Positions 7,079-16,563 of a DNA stretch of 64,000 nt are shown here, in pieces; the first letter of the stretch is position 1; every line of letters begins with the position of its first letter. The notes under the pieces are model-generated. The model saw only the letters and a program-made list of their open reading frames with translations. It was not told where the DNA came from and did no database searches. Position numbers and translations under genes: made by a program. The DNA is from UBA3006 sp031401235 (GTDB lineage: Bacteria > Actinomycetota > Acidimicrobiia > Acidimicrobiales > Ilumatobacteraceae): the NCBI GenBank assembly GCA_031401235.1, contig JANNRJ010000031.1, positions 1 to 64,000 on the forward strand, in the 5' to 3' direction.

Positions 7079-8866
7079 TCAGTTGTCGTCCTTGCTCATC
7101 GACGCCAATACTTCGCGGTAGCGCTCGTTGGTGTTGACCAATTCGTCATGCCGACCAATCGCCACCACACGGCCGTCGTCAAGTAATACAACGCGATCAG
7201 CCAAGGCAATCGTGCCCGGGCGGTGAGCAATGACTATGGTGGTGCGACCACTCATCACGGTTCGCATCGCTTCGCGAATTTCGCCTTCCTTGCTCGGATC
7301 AACTGCTGAAGTGGCGTCATCCAATACGAGTACTCGTGGGTCGGCAATGATGGCACGAGCAATGGCGATGCGCTGGCGCTGACCGCCTGACAGTGAAAAC
7401 CCGCGCTCGCCGATCACCGTTGCATACCCATTGGGCAATTTCACGATGAAGTCATGGGCGCCGGCAAGATGTGCGGCTCGCTCAATGTCGTGCTGACTGG
7501 CATCAGATTTAGCGAATGAAATATTGGCAGCAACCGTGTCACTAAACAGCAACGTGTCCTCAAAAACTACGCCAATGGATCGACGCAATTCGCCCAGACG
7601 TAGTTTTCGAACATCGATGCCGTCTAGAAACACATGCCCGCTATCCGTGTCATAGAAACGGAGCAACAATCGAGTGACAGTGGACTTCCCCGAGCCAGTG
7701 GCACCGACAATGGCGATGGATTCGCCGGCGCCAATATTCAAGTTGAAGTTGCGCAACACTGGGTAAGTGGGGTCGTAACCAAACTGGACATGATCAAAAT
7801 GCACCGCACCAGTTGAACCAGTCCGTGGCAGGACAAGTGGCTTGACGGGATCGGTCACTTGCGATTCGGTGGAGAGCACTTCTTGAATGCGAACCAATGC
7901 CGCCGCCGCCCGTTGACCAAGGGCCACAATCATCCCGATGTTGCGCAATGGCCAGACCAGCAAGGTGAGATACACGTTGAACGCAACAAGATCGCCAATC
8001 GACAAATGTCCATCGATCACACGATGACCACCTACTCCAAGCACGGCCACCAACCCGAGTGCTGGTAACAGATCGATTGCCGGAAGGAAGCTACTGCGAA
8101 TACTTGCGGCTTTAAGTGATTCACGCTGAATGTCGTCGGCCTCTTTGGCAAGTTTGTCGTATTGCACTTGTTCGGCACCAAAACCCTTGACAACCCGAAC
8201 ACCGGAAACACTCTCTTCGACAACACTTGCCAATTGTGCTTGCTCGACTTGTACGGCGAGCACGGCAGGATGAATGCGATGCGAGAAACGCCGTGCAGCC
8301 AAGTTGACAAATGGCAATGGCAGTAATGCAACTGTTGCCAAAATCGGATCAGTAATGAACAATATTGCGGTGACGGCGCAAATTTGCACCACGTTCGAAA
8401 GCGTGATTGGAATCATCACGATAAATGCCTGCACCTGTTGCATATCGCTTGACGCACGGCTCATCAGTTGGCCGGTTTGAGCACGGTCGTGATATCCGAT
8501 GTGCAGACCTAGCACGTGACTAAATAGTCGCTCACGCAAAAGTGTTTCGGCCCACCGACTTTCACGAAAGGCCACATACCTGCGCAGCCCCGACAGGACT
8601 CCAATAGCGACTCCGGCACTGGCGATAAGTATCGACCATTTCAATAATGATCCGTTGCGCTCGATGCCATGGTTGATCGCGTATTTGGTGAGTTGGGGCA
8701 CGGTGACTTTACCGGCCGCCCAAAAAGCGCCGATCAAAACACCGATCAATAGGTTGCGGCGCTGCACGCGCAATGTTTTTCGCAGCAATTTCCATCCATC
8801 GCTGCGTTGTTCTTGTTCGAAATCAAGCCGTGACGTGGCTTCAACATCGGAGTCAATGGTGGTCAT
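7079..8866 (-). CDS. ABC exporter half-transporter, subunit with degenerate Walker B
   Basis: Partner of the gene at 5290, also 595 residues: membrane domain, then nucleotide-binding domain with Walker A GATGSGKST, canonical signature LSGGQRQR, H-loop VIAHRPGT and Walker B VLVLDDATSAVD. The aspartate in place of the catalytic glutamate marks the degenerate ATP site; the partner supplies the off-consensus LSAGE signature that faces this site. Such asymmetry is the rule in heterodimeric exporters. It follows the oxidoreductase gene by 19 bases in the same operon. Confidence 0.92.
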   Translation of the reverse strand: MTTIDSDVEATSRLDFEQEQRSDGWKLLRKTLRVQRRNLLIGVLIGAFWAAGKVTVPQLTKYAINHGIERNGSLLKWSILIASAGVAIGVLSGLRRYVAFRESRWAETLLRERLFSHVLGLHIGYHDRAQTGQLMSRASSDMQQVQAFIVMIPITLSNVVQICAVTAILFITDPILATVALLPLPFVNLAARRFSHRIHPAVLAVQVEQAQLASVVEESVSGVRVVKGFGAEQVQYDKLAKEADDIQRESLKAASIRSSFLPAIDLLPALGLVAVLGVGGHRVIDGHLSIGDLVAFNVYLTLLVWPLRNIGMIVALGQRAAAALVRIQEVLSTESQVTDPVKPLVLPRTGSTGAVHFDHVQFGYDPTYPVLRNFNLNIGAGESIAIVGATGSGKSTVTRLLLRFYDTDSGHVFLDGIDVRKLRLGELRRSIGVVFEDTLLFSDTVAANISFAKSDASQHDIERAAHLAGAHDFIVKLPNGYATVIGERGFSLSGGQRQRIAIARAIIADPRVLVLDDATSAVDPSKEGEIREAMRTVMSGRTTIVIAHRPGTIALADRVVLLDDGRVVAIGRHDELVNTNERYREVLASMSKDDN

Positions 8867-8885
8867 GTGCGTTTTTTCTGCGTAA

Positions 8886-9863
8886 TTAATTGGCGCTGGG
8901 TGACAAGTCTTGAACTGCCTTCCAGTAATCCATCGCCGGATCGAGTGGCAGTATCGCCAATGCCGAAGTCGTCACGCCATTTTCGAAATACTTTTGAATC
9001 TTGGCCCGACATTCGGATGCACTGCCGTGAACGACGAGTTCATCCACCAAGTCATCGGATATTGCCGCCAGTGCAGCCTTACGGTCGCCAGCTTTCCAGG
9101 CGTCCCACATTCCCTGCATCTGTGGCCCGCGGCCGAGCCATTCGTGGAACGCGGCATACACCGGCACATTCATATATGCGGCAATGGCAAAACGCGCCGC
9201 ATCGCGAACTTGCTGGGTGTTTTCACTTGGACAAACAAAAATTCGGGCAACAATTTCTTTTTCGACACCGCCTGCTGCGTCATTGACAACTTTCACGACC
9301 TTGGTGACGTCACCGGCGGACAACCAGTTGATGATCGCGCCATCGGCTTCGCGCGCCGCCAATTTCAACATTCCCTCGCGAAGGGCGGCAATCAAAATTT
9401 TCGGTTTGTGTTCTGGCTTGACTCCCAATCGAAATCCGTCGATTTTAAAGGTGTCGTACTGCTTGGAGATTTTTTCGCCAGTGAAAGCATCGTGCAGGAA
9501 ACGCACCACATCTCGCACCTTCTTATATGGCTCAACAAACGGCACGCCATTCCAACGTTCAACGATGACATTGCTTGACGAACCGATGCCAATGGCGAAT
9601 CGCCCCGGTGCCGCGTCGGCCATGGAGGCAACACTTTGCGCCATACACGCCGGCGAACGGGTATAGGCAGGCACAATTGCCGTACCCAGACGCAGCCGTG
9701 GTTCCCATGCCGCGGCCAATGCAAGTGGCGTAAACGCATCGGCACCATCTGACTCGGCCGACCAAATATCGGTGTAGCCCATGTCAGCCAATTCGCCGAG
9801 ACGTTTTTGGTGCGTATGCAAATGCCCCGGAAGCGGAACAGTCAGTCCAGGTCGCTTAATCAT
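8886..9863 (-). CDS. luciferase-like (LLM) F420-type oxidoreductase
   Basis: TIM-barrel flavin- or F420-dependent oxidoreductase of 325 residues. The N-terminal strand MIKRPGLTVPLPG, the ADMGYTDIWSAESDGADAF segment, RLRLGTAIVPAYTRSP and the phosphate-site GRFAIGIGSSSNVI are typical of the actinobacterial LLM family with coenzyme F420. The substrate cannot be told from sequence. It starts four bases after the stop of the thioesterase gene, and the ABC exporter follows in the same operon. Confidence 0.87.
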   Translation of the reverse strand: MIKRPGLTVPLPGHLHTHQKRLGELADMGYTDIWSAESDGADAFTPLALAAAWEPRLRLGTAIVPAYTRSPACMAQSVASMADAAPGRFAIGIGSSSNVIVERWNGVPFVEPYKKVRDVVRFLHDAFTGEKISKQYDTFKIDGFRLGVKPEHKPKILIAALREGMLKLAAREADGAIINWLSAGDVTKVVKVVNDAAGGVEKEIVARIFVCPSENTQQVRDAARFAIAAYMNVPVYAAFHEWLGRGPQMQGMWDAWKAGDRKAALAAISDDLVDELVVHGSASECRAKIQKYFENGVTTSALAILPLDPAMDYWKAVQDLSPSAN

Positions 9864-9867
9864 GTGC

Positions 9868-10668
9868 TTAACTCCTCCACAATCGAGCGATACAACTTTG
9901 ACTTGCCGTTGCTAGCAAGGTGCCGTCTTCCGCAAACATCGTTACCGATCCATGACCAATGCCCCGTTCGATCGCGTATATCTGTATGTCTAACAAGACC
10001 CACTTCGTGGGAACGAGGCGTACGACTCGCAGAGTATTGTCGAGACTATTTCCACCGCCTTGCACTCCGAGTGCTTGGCCGATTCCCATTGGCACGAAAT
10101 CGCCAAGCACCGCCAACGTCGCAGCATCCACATCCGTGAGCACGTCAGGAATTCGTGCCCACATCAATGTTCGACCATCACTATGTGATCCATCCAGTTG
10201 ATCCAGATCTCGCCCAATTACAACTCGTTGGTCAAGTCGTTCATGAATCGTGTTTTCCACCGGGTGTCGGTGTGATCTCCCCACCAGATCATCTGGCCGA
10301 GGAGCTGAGGGCATCTGCACAAACTGACCAGCGTGCTCAAATTCGCGCTCACCCAAGGCCGCATTCACTGTGAGTATCTCGCGATTACCCACATGACATA
10401 CGGCACGAGCCTGGGTTATCTGGTGGCCAACTACTGCAAGCGTGACATCAATAAGCATTGACTCACCTGTGCGCGCATACGACAAATACTGCGCAGTTGC
10501 CCACACGCATCGACGACCGGTCAATTGTTCCATCGCCGAAACGGCCCCAGCCAGTCCAGCCCCGCCAAACAGAAAGCCTCCTCCCGTGCATAGGCGAGGC
10601 GGCACGACCATAACCCATTGGCTACGGATGCCCGTTCGTTCAATTTCGAGAAATGCTCTGGTATCCAT
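9868..10668 (-). CDS. acyl-CoA thioesterase family protein (TesB-like double hotdog)
   Basis: Protein of 266 residues with two hotdog repeats. LCTGGGFLFGGAGLAGAVSAMEQLTGRRCVWATAQYLSY is the first hotdog helix and strand, and ISRGIGHGSVTMFAEDGTLLATASQS-like sequence near the C terminus is the end of the second (here IERGIGHGSVTMF). This matches the TesB/4HBT_3 group, which hydrolyses acyl-CoA. First gene of the leftward operon with the LLM oxidoreductase and the ABC exporter; divergent from the amidase. Confidence 0.8.
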   Translation of the reverse strand: MDTRAFLEIERTGIRSQWVMVVPPRLCTGGGFLFGGAGLAGAVSAMEQLTGRRCVWATAQYLSYARTGESMLIDVTLAVVGHQITQARAVCHVGNREILTVNAALGEREFEHAGQFVQMPSAPRPDDLVGRSHRHPVENTIHERLDQRVVIGRDLDQLDGSHSDGRTLMWARIPDVLTDVDAATLAVLGDFVPMGIGQALGVQGGGNSLDNTLRVVRLVPTKWVLLDIQIYAIERGIGHGSVTMFAEDGTLLATASQSCIARLWRS

Positions 10669-10715
10669 GACTTTCGTACCCTAATGCCCGCACCGAGTTG
10701 AGCGAGTAATTTGAC

Positions 10716-12143
10716 ATGATGACACAGAATTTATCGACACCACGTACCAATGACTCACCGTGGCAAGGGGACGCTGTGTCACTTGTAGATGCGTTTCGAG
10801 CCGGCTTACGATCACCAACCGAAGAGTTGGAAGCCACGTTGTCAGCAATTGGATCTAGCGAATTGAATGCGTTTTCATTTCTTGATCCTGATGGAGCTCG
10901 ACAACGTGCCCGTCTGGCCGATGTTTCGCTTCCGTTTGGCGGCGTGCCACTTGGCGTGAAGGAACTTGACTCAGTATTTGGCTGGCCCGACACCGACGCG
11001 TGCGTGGTTTTTGCCGATCGTAAAGCGACACACACTTCACTGATGGTCGAGCGAGTCACCACAACTGGCGGGGCCAATGAGATTGGGTTGTGCACCGCTA
11101 GCGAGTTCGGCGGTGTGAATGTGACACGCACGGTACTCAACGGCGTCACACACAATCCTTGGCAACTCGGTCGCACCCCAGGTGGATCTTCAGGCGGCAG
11201 TTCGGCGGCGGTGGCGGGCGGTCTGATCACGATTGCAACCGGTGGCGACGGTGGAGGTTCCATTCGAATTCCGGCCGGATTTACAGGATTGGTTGGACTC
11301 AAGGCGACATTTGGTCGTATTCCCCGCGCACCAAAAGTAAAGCTCGGCAATCTCACCGTGAACAGTGGATGCATGGCCCGAAGCATTCGCGACACGGCGC
11401 GATGGTTTGATGTTTGCAACGGACATGATTCGCGCGACCCGTTGAGTTTGCAACGTACAGATGATTGGGAAACCGAACTCGGCACATTTGGCGATTCGTT
11501 GCGCGGCAAGACAGCCGTGCTCGCACCAAATTGGGGTGGCGCAGTGGTTTCACCTGCAATGTGGACACAACTCGATGAATACGGTCGGCACTTGGCCCAG
11601 GTGACTGGATTACGTTTGATTGAGATTGATACGTCGTTGCCAAGTATGGGAGCGGCATGGTCGATCAGTGGCATGATTTCAATTCACGCCGAATTGGGTG
11701 ATCACTGGCCAGCATGTGCCGATTTACTCACTCCTGAGATGCGAGCCGGTCTTGAACTCACTTCGGGTAAATACAACTCCGAAGCACGGGCTAAAATTGA
11801 AAGTCGCCGAGTGCTGTTGAACGAACGTATGGCCGAAATTTTTCATGCCGTTGATTTTGTGATCACGGCAAGCAATCCTGATGTTGCATTCGTAGCCGAA
11901 GGACCATTGCCTGCAACTTTTGGTGGGCTTGTAGGTGGCCAGGGCAATAACGGGAAACTCACATTTCCTGCCAATATGTATGGAAATCCAGCCATTTCGA
12001 TTCCGTGCGGAACCATTGATGGATTACCAATCGGCTTACAGGTGAACGGTCGTCACTTCAGCGAACAATTGCTCCTCGAACTTGGACTGGCAATGGAACG
12101 AAGTCGCCCGTGGGCACTCGTTGCACCAAACTCACCGCGCTAG
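10716..12143 (+). CDS. amidase signature family hydrolase
   Basis: Amidase of 475 residues with the Ser-cisSer-Lys triad: Lys in GVPLGVKELD (about residue 86), the Gly/Ser loop GRTPGGSSGGSSAAVAGG (about 152-169) with the cis serine, and the nucleophile in GGDGGGSIRIPAG. The C-terminal NMYGNPAISIPCG segment is typical. The family splits carboxamides; GatA is unlikely because gatB and gatC are absent. Two ATG codons are adjacent (10716 and 10719); a TAATTT box six bases before 10719 suggests a leaderless start there. Confidence 0.9.
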   Translation: MMTQNLSTPRTNDSPWQGDAVSLVDAFRAGLRSPTEELEATLSAIGSSELNAFSFLDPDGARQRARLADVSLPFGGVPLGVKELDSVFGWPDTDACVVFADRKATHTSLMVERVTTTGGANEIGLCTASEFGGVNVTRTVLNGVTHNPWQLGRTPGGSSGGSSAAVAGGLITIATGGDGGGSIRIPAGFTGLVGLKATFGRIPRAPKVKLGNLTVNSGCMARSIRDTARWFDVCNGHDSRDPLSLQRTDDWETELGTFGDSLRGKTAVLAPNWGGAVVSPAMWTQLDEYGRHLAQVTGLRLIEIDTSLPSMGAAWSISGMISIHAELGDHWPACADLLTPEMRAGLELTSGKYNSEARAKIESRRVLLNERMAEIFHAVDFVITASNPDVAFVAEGPLPATFGGLVGGQGNNGKLTFPANMYGNPAISIPCGTIDGLPIGLQVNGRHFSEQLLLELGLAMERSRPWALVAPNSPR

Positions 12144-12166
12144 TTCGAACCAATTCGATCCTGTAA

Positions 12167-12907
12167 CTAGGCCAGCAATGCTCGAGCAACGATATCGGTA
12201 CAAAATGCCGTGAGAATCGCCAAGTACATTAATCCTGTTGCCGCCATCACTGCCGAGTAACTACGTTCTTTGAGAGCCGCACGCGTGACAACAACGAGTG
12301 CTCCAGTAACGATTGCCGACGACAACCAAAACCAACCAAGAACTCCATTCCAACCATCATCAATGGTCCCGTTCAGCACACTTACCATTCCAGTTGGCAA
12401 CAACAGCACAATCATTTCCGCCGGCCAAATCCACTGCACGACGGTGACAAGTTCGTTGATAAGTCGTCGTGGCATTCCCGGTTGCACCAAGTACCAGTGA
12501 CCAAGCAACATTGCATCGCTGACCGAACCGAGAAATGCGGCACCAACCAGCACGCGCGCAAGCGAAACAGCGACATCAAAATTACTGCCGTCTCGCACCG
12601 CGACTATTCCGGCGGCGATCAATCCAACAGCACCCAGCATCGGTGCAATGAGGTCTCGACGCGGACTTGTGTTTCGATAGGTTGCCAATGCCGCGAACGC
12701 AAGTGCGCCAGCAGAGATCTCGCGGACGAGCACAATGCCGTATCGCATCCCACATACCACCGCGACGATGGCAAATGTGGAGTAAACGAGTCGCAATAAT
12801 TTGGCATATCCGGGGCCGATGTCACGATTGCGATTGGTGTACCAACCAAAGAACAGTCCCCCAGCGGACCACTGCAACAACACCGTTGCCGCATCGAGTC
12901 GAATCAT
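12167..12907 (-). CDS. conserved membrane protein, about seven helices
   Basis: Protein of 246 residues, hydrophobic throughout, with about seven predicted membrane helices; charged residues cluster in short loops. A segment with GSVSDAMLLGHWYLVQPGMPRRLINEL in the middle carries a His-Trp-Tyr pattern that looks conserved in function, but I cannot name the family. It is the last gene of the leftward lpd-E2-lipBA-pirin-peptidase run, 18 bases after the peptidase stop. Role unknown. Confidence 0.65.
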   Translation of the reverse strand: MIRLDAATVLLQWSAGGLFFGWYTNRNRDIGPGYAKLLRLVYSTFAIVAVVCGMRYGIVLVREISAGALAFAALATYRNTSPRRDLIAPMLGAVGLIAAGIVAVRDGSNFDVAVSLARVLVGAAFLGSVSDAMLLGHWYLVQPGMPRRLINELVTVVQWIWPAEMIVLLLPTGMVSVLNGTIDDGWNGVLGWFWLSSAIVTGALVVVTRAALKERSYSAVMAATGLMYLAILTAFCTDIVARALLA

Positions 12908-12925
12908 TGTCGGGGCTGGGGAAAC

Positions 12926-14047
12926 TCAGGCGTCAACTGAAACAAGTGAGTGATTCACCACATTCATCGGCACCGGACCATTACTCGTGGCCACGACAAT
13001 GTCTTCCAGACGCATTCCCCACTTACCGGGTATATAGATGCCAGGCTCAACACTGAAAGCGTGCCCTGCCGAAATCGGCAACTGATTGCCGCTCACCATA
13101 TATGGATCCTCATGCGCTTCCATGCCGATGCCGTGACCTGTTCGATGCACGAAATACTCGCCGAATCCAGCTGCATCAATGATCGCCCGTGAGGCACGAT
13201 CGACGTCTTGACACTCGGCGCCAACCACTCCGGCTAGAACACCAGCCGCTTGCGATGCAATCAGCACGTCATATGCATCGGCGATTTCTGAAGTTGGCGT
13301 TCCGGTATAGACGCAACGCGTGATGTCACTGCAATAGCCGTTCATCGTCCCACCAAAATCACATAATACGATTTCATCCCGTGCGATAATCCTTGGTCCG
13401 GCGTGATGATGAGGACTGGCGGCATTTTCACCGGCAGCAACAATTGCAAAGTTGACCACATCATGACCCTCGGCGATCAGACGAGACGAAATATCTGCCG
13501 ATACTTGCGCTTCGGTACGTCCGATGAGTGGAACCTTGCCCGAATGCAATTGCATCGCCACTCGGTCGGCGGCCGCACCGGCGGCCTTTAGGGCTGCAAT
13601 TTCAGCCTCATCCTTTGTCATTCGCAATGGCCCGACGACATCTACGGCTCGAACAAATGAAACCCCCGGCGTGTGCTTGATCAACTCAACCAAAAATCTC
13701 GCCCACATTTGATCACCGATTGCGATACGCCGAGCATTGCCAAGAATATTGGCCACCATCACAATTGGATCTTGGGTTTCATCCCACGACATAATGGTGA
13801 ACACTCCGGGTTGGGATACCACTCGTGGAACTTCCAGACGTGGCACCACCATCACTGCTTCCCCACGTTGAGGTATCACAAGCATCGTGAGCCGCTCAAG
13901 TGGCATAGCAAAATACCCGGACAGGTACGGAAGGTCGTGGCCCACTGAAAGCAATACTGCATCGACGTCGCGTTCGACCATTACGGATCGAACGCGACGC
14001 AATCGATTCGCATACTCAGCCGTCGTGGCGATGGTCGATGCACTCAT
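12926..14047 (-). CDS. M24 family aminopeptidase (Xaa-Pro type)
   Basis: Pita-bread metallopeptidase of 373 residues with an N-terminal creatinase-like domain (1-135). The five metal ligands are visible: Asp in CDFGGTMNGYCSDITR (two), His in HRTGHGIGMEAHEDP, Glu in SVEPGIYIPGKWG and Glu in MRLEDIV. This is the Xaa-Pro dipeptidase/aminopeptidase P pattern, cytosolic. Its ATG overlaps the stop of the pirin gene by four bases, so the two are translationally coupled. Confidence 0.9.
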   Translation of the reverse strand: MSASTIATTAEYANRLRRVRSVMVERDVDAVLLSVGHDLPYLSGYFAMPLERLTMLVIPQRGEAVMVVPRLEVPRVVSQPGVFTIMSWDETQDPIVMVANILGNARRIAIGDQMWARFLVELIKHTPGVSFVRAVDVVGPLRMTKDEAEIAALKAAGAAADRVAMQLHSGKVPLIGRTEAQVSADISSRLIAEGHDVVNFAIVAAGENAASPHHHAGPRIIARDEIVLCDFGGTMNGYCSDITRCVYTGTPTSEIADAYDVLIASQAAGVLAGVVGAECQDVDRASRAIIDAAGFGEYFVHRTGHGIGMEAHEDPYMVSGNQLPISAGHAFSVEPGIYIPGKWGMRLEDIVVATSNGPVPMNVVNHSLVSVDA

Positions 14048-14904
14048 CGAATGAAATTTCCGGATTGGTAATCTTCAACTGCTTGGACAATTTCTTGTCG
14101 AGTATTCATCACGAACGGGCCGTAACGAGATATTGGCTCCCCGAGTGGTTGGCCGCCAAGTAGCAACACTTGCGCGTTCTTTTCGTGAGCAAGCACGCGA
14201 ATTCCGCCAGCGGTGCGGTCGAACACAACCATTTCGCCTTCATTGATGATGCGATCATTTACGGTGACAGTGCCATCAAATACGTGCACAAGCGCGGTAT
14301 GTCCTACTTCAGGAGTCCATTCGACAACATCACCTGGCTCGAATTTTGCATGGGCATATGTCATTGGACTTGTGGTCTCGACTGGACCAACGACTCCGTG
14401 AATTTCGCCAGCAACAACCTTGAGAAATCCGCCGTGCGATAACGCGACGGTGGCGAGTTGATCGGCTTCATAACCTTGATAACGCGGTCGTACCATCTTT
14501 TTGGCCGCAGGCAAATTCACCCACAACTGGAACCCGTGCATGTGCCCGCCCTGCTTCATCATGTCGTCCGTGGGTAACTCGCTGTGCACAACTCCTGATC
14601 CGGCCGTCATCCATTGAACCCCACCAGCGCGGATGACTGCACGCGTACCGGTGGTGTCCATATGTTCCATTGCCCCGCTAAGCAAATAAGTGACAGTTTC
14701 AAATCCGCGATGTGGATGACTTGGCGCACCCACAGCTTTCCCCGGCTCGTAATCAACTGGCCCCATTTCATCGAGCAATAAAAAAGGATCGAAATTTTCA
14801 ATTCCTGGGGTCGGAAACGGACGTCGCACAACAAAACCGCCTCCCTCTACTGTCCGCTTTGAGGTGACGACTTGCTGTATCGATCGCATTGCCGATGAAC
14901 TCAT
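14044..14904 (-). CDS. pirin family protein
   Basis: Bicupin of 286 residues. The N-terminal cupin holds the metal-binding HPHRGFETVTYLLSGAMEHMDTTG segment and the later SELPTDDMMKQGGHMHGFQLWVNLPAAKKM; the C-terminal cupin ends in a PYxxYGPFVMNT-type segment (SRYGPFVMNTRQEI). Bacterial pirins are often quercetin 2,3-dioxygenases or modulate pyruvate dehydrogenase; the latter is attractive here because the gene is coupled by a four-base overlap to the lipoate synthesis fusion and to the E2 and E3 genes. That link is inference. Confidence 0.92.
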   Translation of the reverse strand: MSSSAMRSIQQVVTSKRTVEGGGFVVRRPFPTPGIENFDPFLLLDEMGPVDYEPGKAVGAPSHPHRGFETVTYLLSGAMEHMDTTGTRAVIRAGGVQWMTAGSGVVHSELPTDDMMKQGGHMHGFQLWVNLPAAKKMVRPRYQGYEADQLATVALSHGGFLKVVAGEIHGVVGPVETTSPMTYAHAKFEPGDVVEWTPEVGHTALVHVFDGTVTVNDRIINEGEMVVFDRTAGGIRVLAHEKNAQVLLLGGQPLGEPISRYGPFVMNTRQEIVQAVEDYQSGNFIR

Positions 14905-16559
14905 ACTTGGGCGAACTCCAATGCTTGACGGGCGTGATAACTGGACCTAGTGAGTGGGCTTGATTCAACATGACTCATCCCCAGCGCGATGCCGACCTCA
15001 CGGTAGTGGTCAAATTCGTCGGGTTCTACCCACCGTGCCACTGGAAGATGATTCAAGGTTGGTCGAAGATATTGACCAATGGTGACAATCTGTACTCCAA
15101 CACTTGCAAGATCCACAAGAGTTGCTTCAACTTCGGGAACGGTTTCACCCATACCAACAATCATTCCTGACTTTGTAGTGAGACCAGCGCGCCTAGATCG
15201 CGCCAACACCGAGAGGCTTCGTGCGTATCCAGCCGACGGTCGAACGGCGCGTTGCAGTCGTGCCACGGTTTCGATGTTGTGATTGAGAACATCTGGTCGA
15301 TCAGCGATCAGGATGTCAAGGGCATCTGTCCCCTTGACATCAGATATCAGAGTTTCAATCTGGGTATCGGGACACAACGCTCGAATCTCGCGCAGACAAT
15401 CGACGACATGTTGCATCCCACCATCTTGCAAGTCATCACGGGCAACCATTGTCAGAACGGCGTACTTCAAGCCCATTCGCTGCACTGCTTGTGCAACTCG
15501 TCGAGGCTCGTCAACATCAGGTGCCAATGGTTTGCGAGTATCGATCAAGCAAAATCCACACGCACGTGTACAACGCTCACCGAGCACCATGAAAGTTGCA
15601 GTTCCGTCCGACCAACACTCAGAGAGATTGGGACATCCGGCTTCTTCACATACGGTGACTAGCCGGAAGTCGCGCAACGTGCGTTTCACTTGCAATACTT
15701 CTCTATTGTGATTCACATGCGGTCGCAACCATTCGGGCTTTCGTGTGGAAACCGAGAGGCCACTGCTCACGCCGGCCTGCTCCAAACGCTTTAACATTCG
15801 GACTGGAGGACCTGCACCTTCCCCGCGGGAAAATGCTGAAAGATCTTCGGGACGATGTTGCCAGGCCACGTCGTAGCGGTCACTGTCTCCATCACCCCAT
15901 TGCTTGGCGGCCAATCGTGCGACAACATCGACAACTTCTTCCATTGTTATATTCACGCCCTCCTCGGCCAGTGAGGTCACCGCATATTTATCAATCCCAC
16001 AAGGGACAATGTGCTGTCGCATATAGGCAAGATCGGTGTTGACGTTGAGAGCAAAACCGTGCATCGTTCGTCGATCTGAAGAGCCTCTTCCTAAACGCAC
16101 TCCAACGGCGCAAATCTTTCGTGGCGACGGGCCGTGCGGATCAATCCAAACTCCGGGATATTCGCCAAGGCGTCCGGCCGTATTGACTCCACATTCGGCA
16201 AGCACATCAATGATCAGTTGCTCGATACTTTGGACATATCGACGCGTATCTGCAGGTCCATCTTGTCCGTGTTTTGCCGCGAGCGATAGAAGTGGATAGC
16301 CGACAAGTTGACCGGGTCCGTGATATGTAATGTCTCCACCGCGCTGAACCTGAACCAACTCGGCGTCGACTTGTGCAGGGACGCACCGAAGATTATTTTC
16401 AAGATTGGTGCTTGGTCCATAGGTGAATACGTGCGGGTGCTCAAGTAGCAATAAATGTTGCTGCTTGCCATGATCAAAAATTCCGTATTGCACAGCGAGA
16501 GCCTCGCGATACGGAACGCGACCTAACCATCGCACATGCAATGGCGATGAGACGGGCAT
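14901..16559 (-). CDS. fused octanoyltransferase LipB - lipoyl synthase LipA
   Basis: One uninterrupted frame of 552 residues carries both steps of lipoate synthesis. Residues about 5-230 are LipB: RGGDITYHGPGQLVGYPLL, the lysine in RKICAVGVRLG, and the acyl-accepting cysteine in HIVPCGIDKYAVTS. A linker of some 50 residues follows. Residues about 285-552 are LipA: auxiliary cluster CEEAGCPNLSEC, radical-SAM cluster CTRACGFC, and the C-terminal SSYHA serine motif. LipB moves octanoyl from acyl carrier protein to E2, and LipA inserts the sulfurs, so fusion fits channelling. The start at 16559, five bases after the E2 stop, is chosen over 16640, which would overlap E2. Confidence 0.9.
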   Translation of the reverse strand: MPVSSPLHVRWLGRVPYREALAVQYGIFDHGKQQHLLLLEHPHVFTYGPSTNLENNLRCVPAQVDAELVQVQRGGDITYHGPGQLVGYPLLSLAAKHGQDGPADTRRYVQSIEQLIIDVLAECGVNTAGRLGEYPGVWIDPHGPSPRKICAVGVRLGRGSSDRRTMHGFALNVNTDLAYMRQHIVPCGIDKYAVTSLAEEGVNITMEEVVDVVARLAAKQWGDGDSDRYDVAWQHRPEDLSAFSRGEGAGPPVRMLKRLEQAGVSSGLSVSTRKPEWLRPHVNHNREVLQVKRTLRDFRLVTVCEEAGCPNLSECWSDGTATFMVLGERCTRACGFCLIDTRKPLAPDVDEPRRVAQAVQRMGLKYAVLTMVARDDLQDGGMQHVVDCLREIRALCPDTQIETLISDVKGTDALDILIADRPDVLNHNIETVARLQRAVRPSAGYARSLSVLARSRRAGLTTKSGMIVGMGETVPEVEATLVDLASVGVQIVTIGQYLRPTLNHLPVARWVEPDEFDHYREVGIALGMSHVESSPLTRSSYHARQALEFAQV

Positions 16560-16563
16560 CTGA

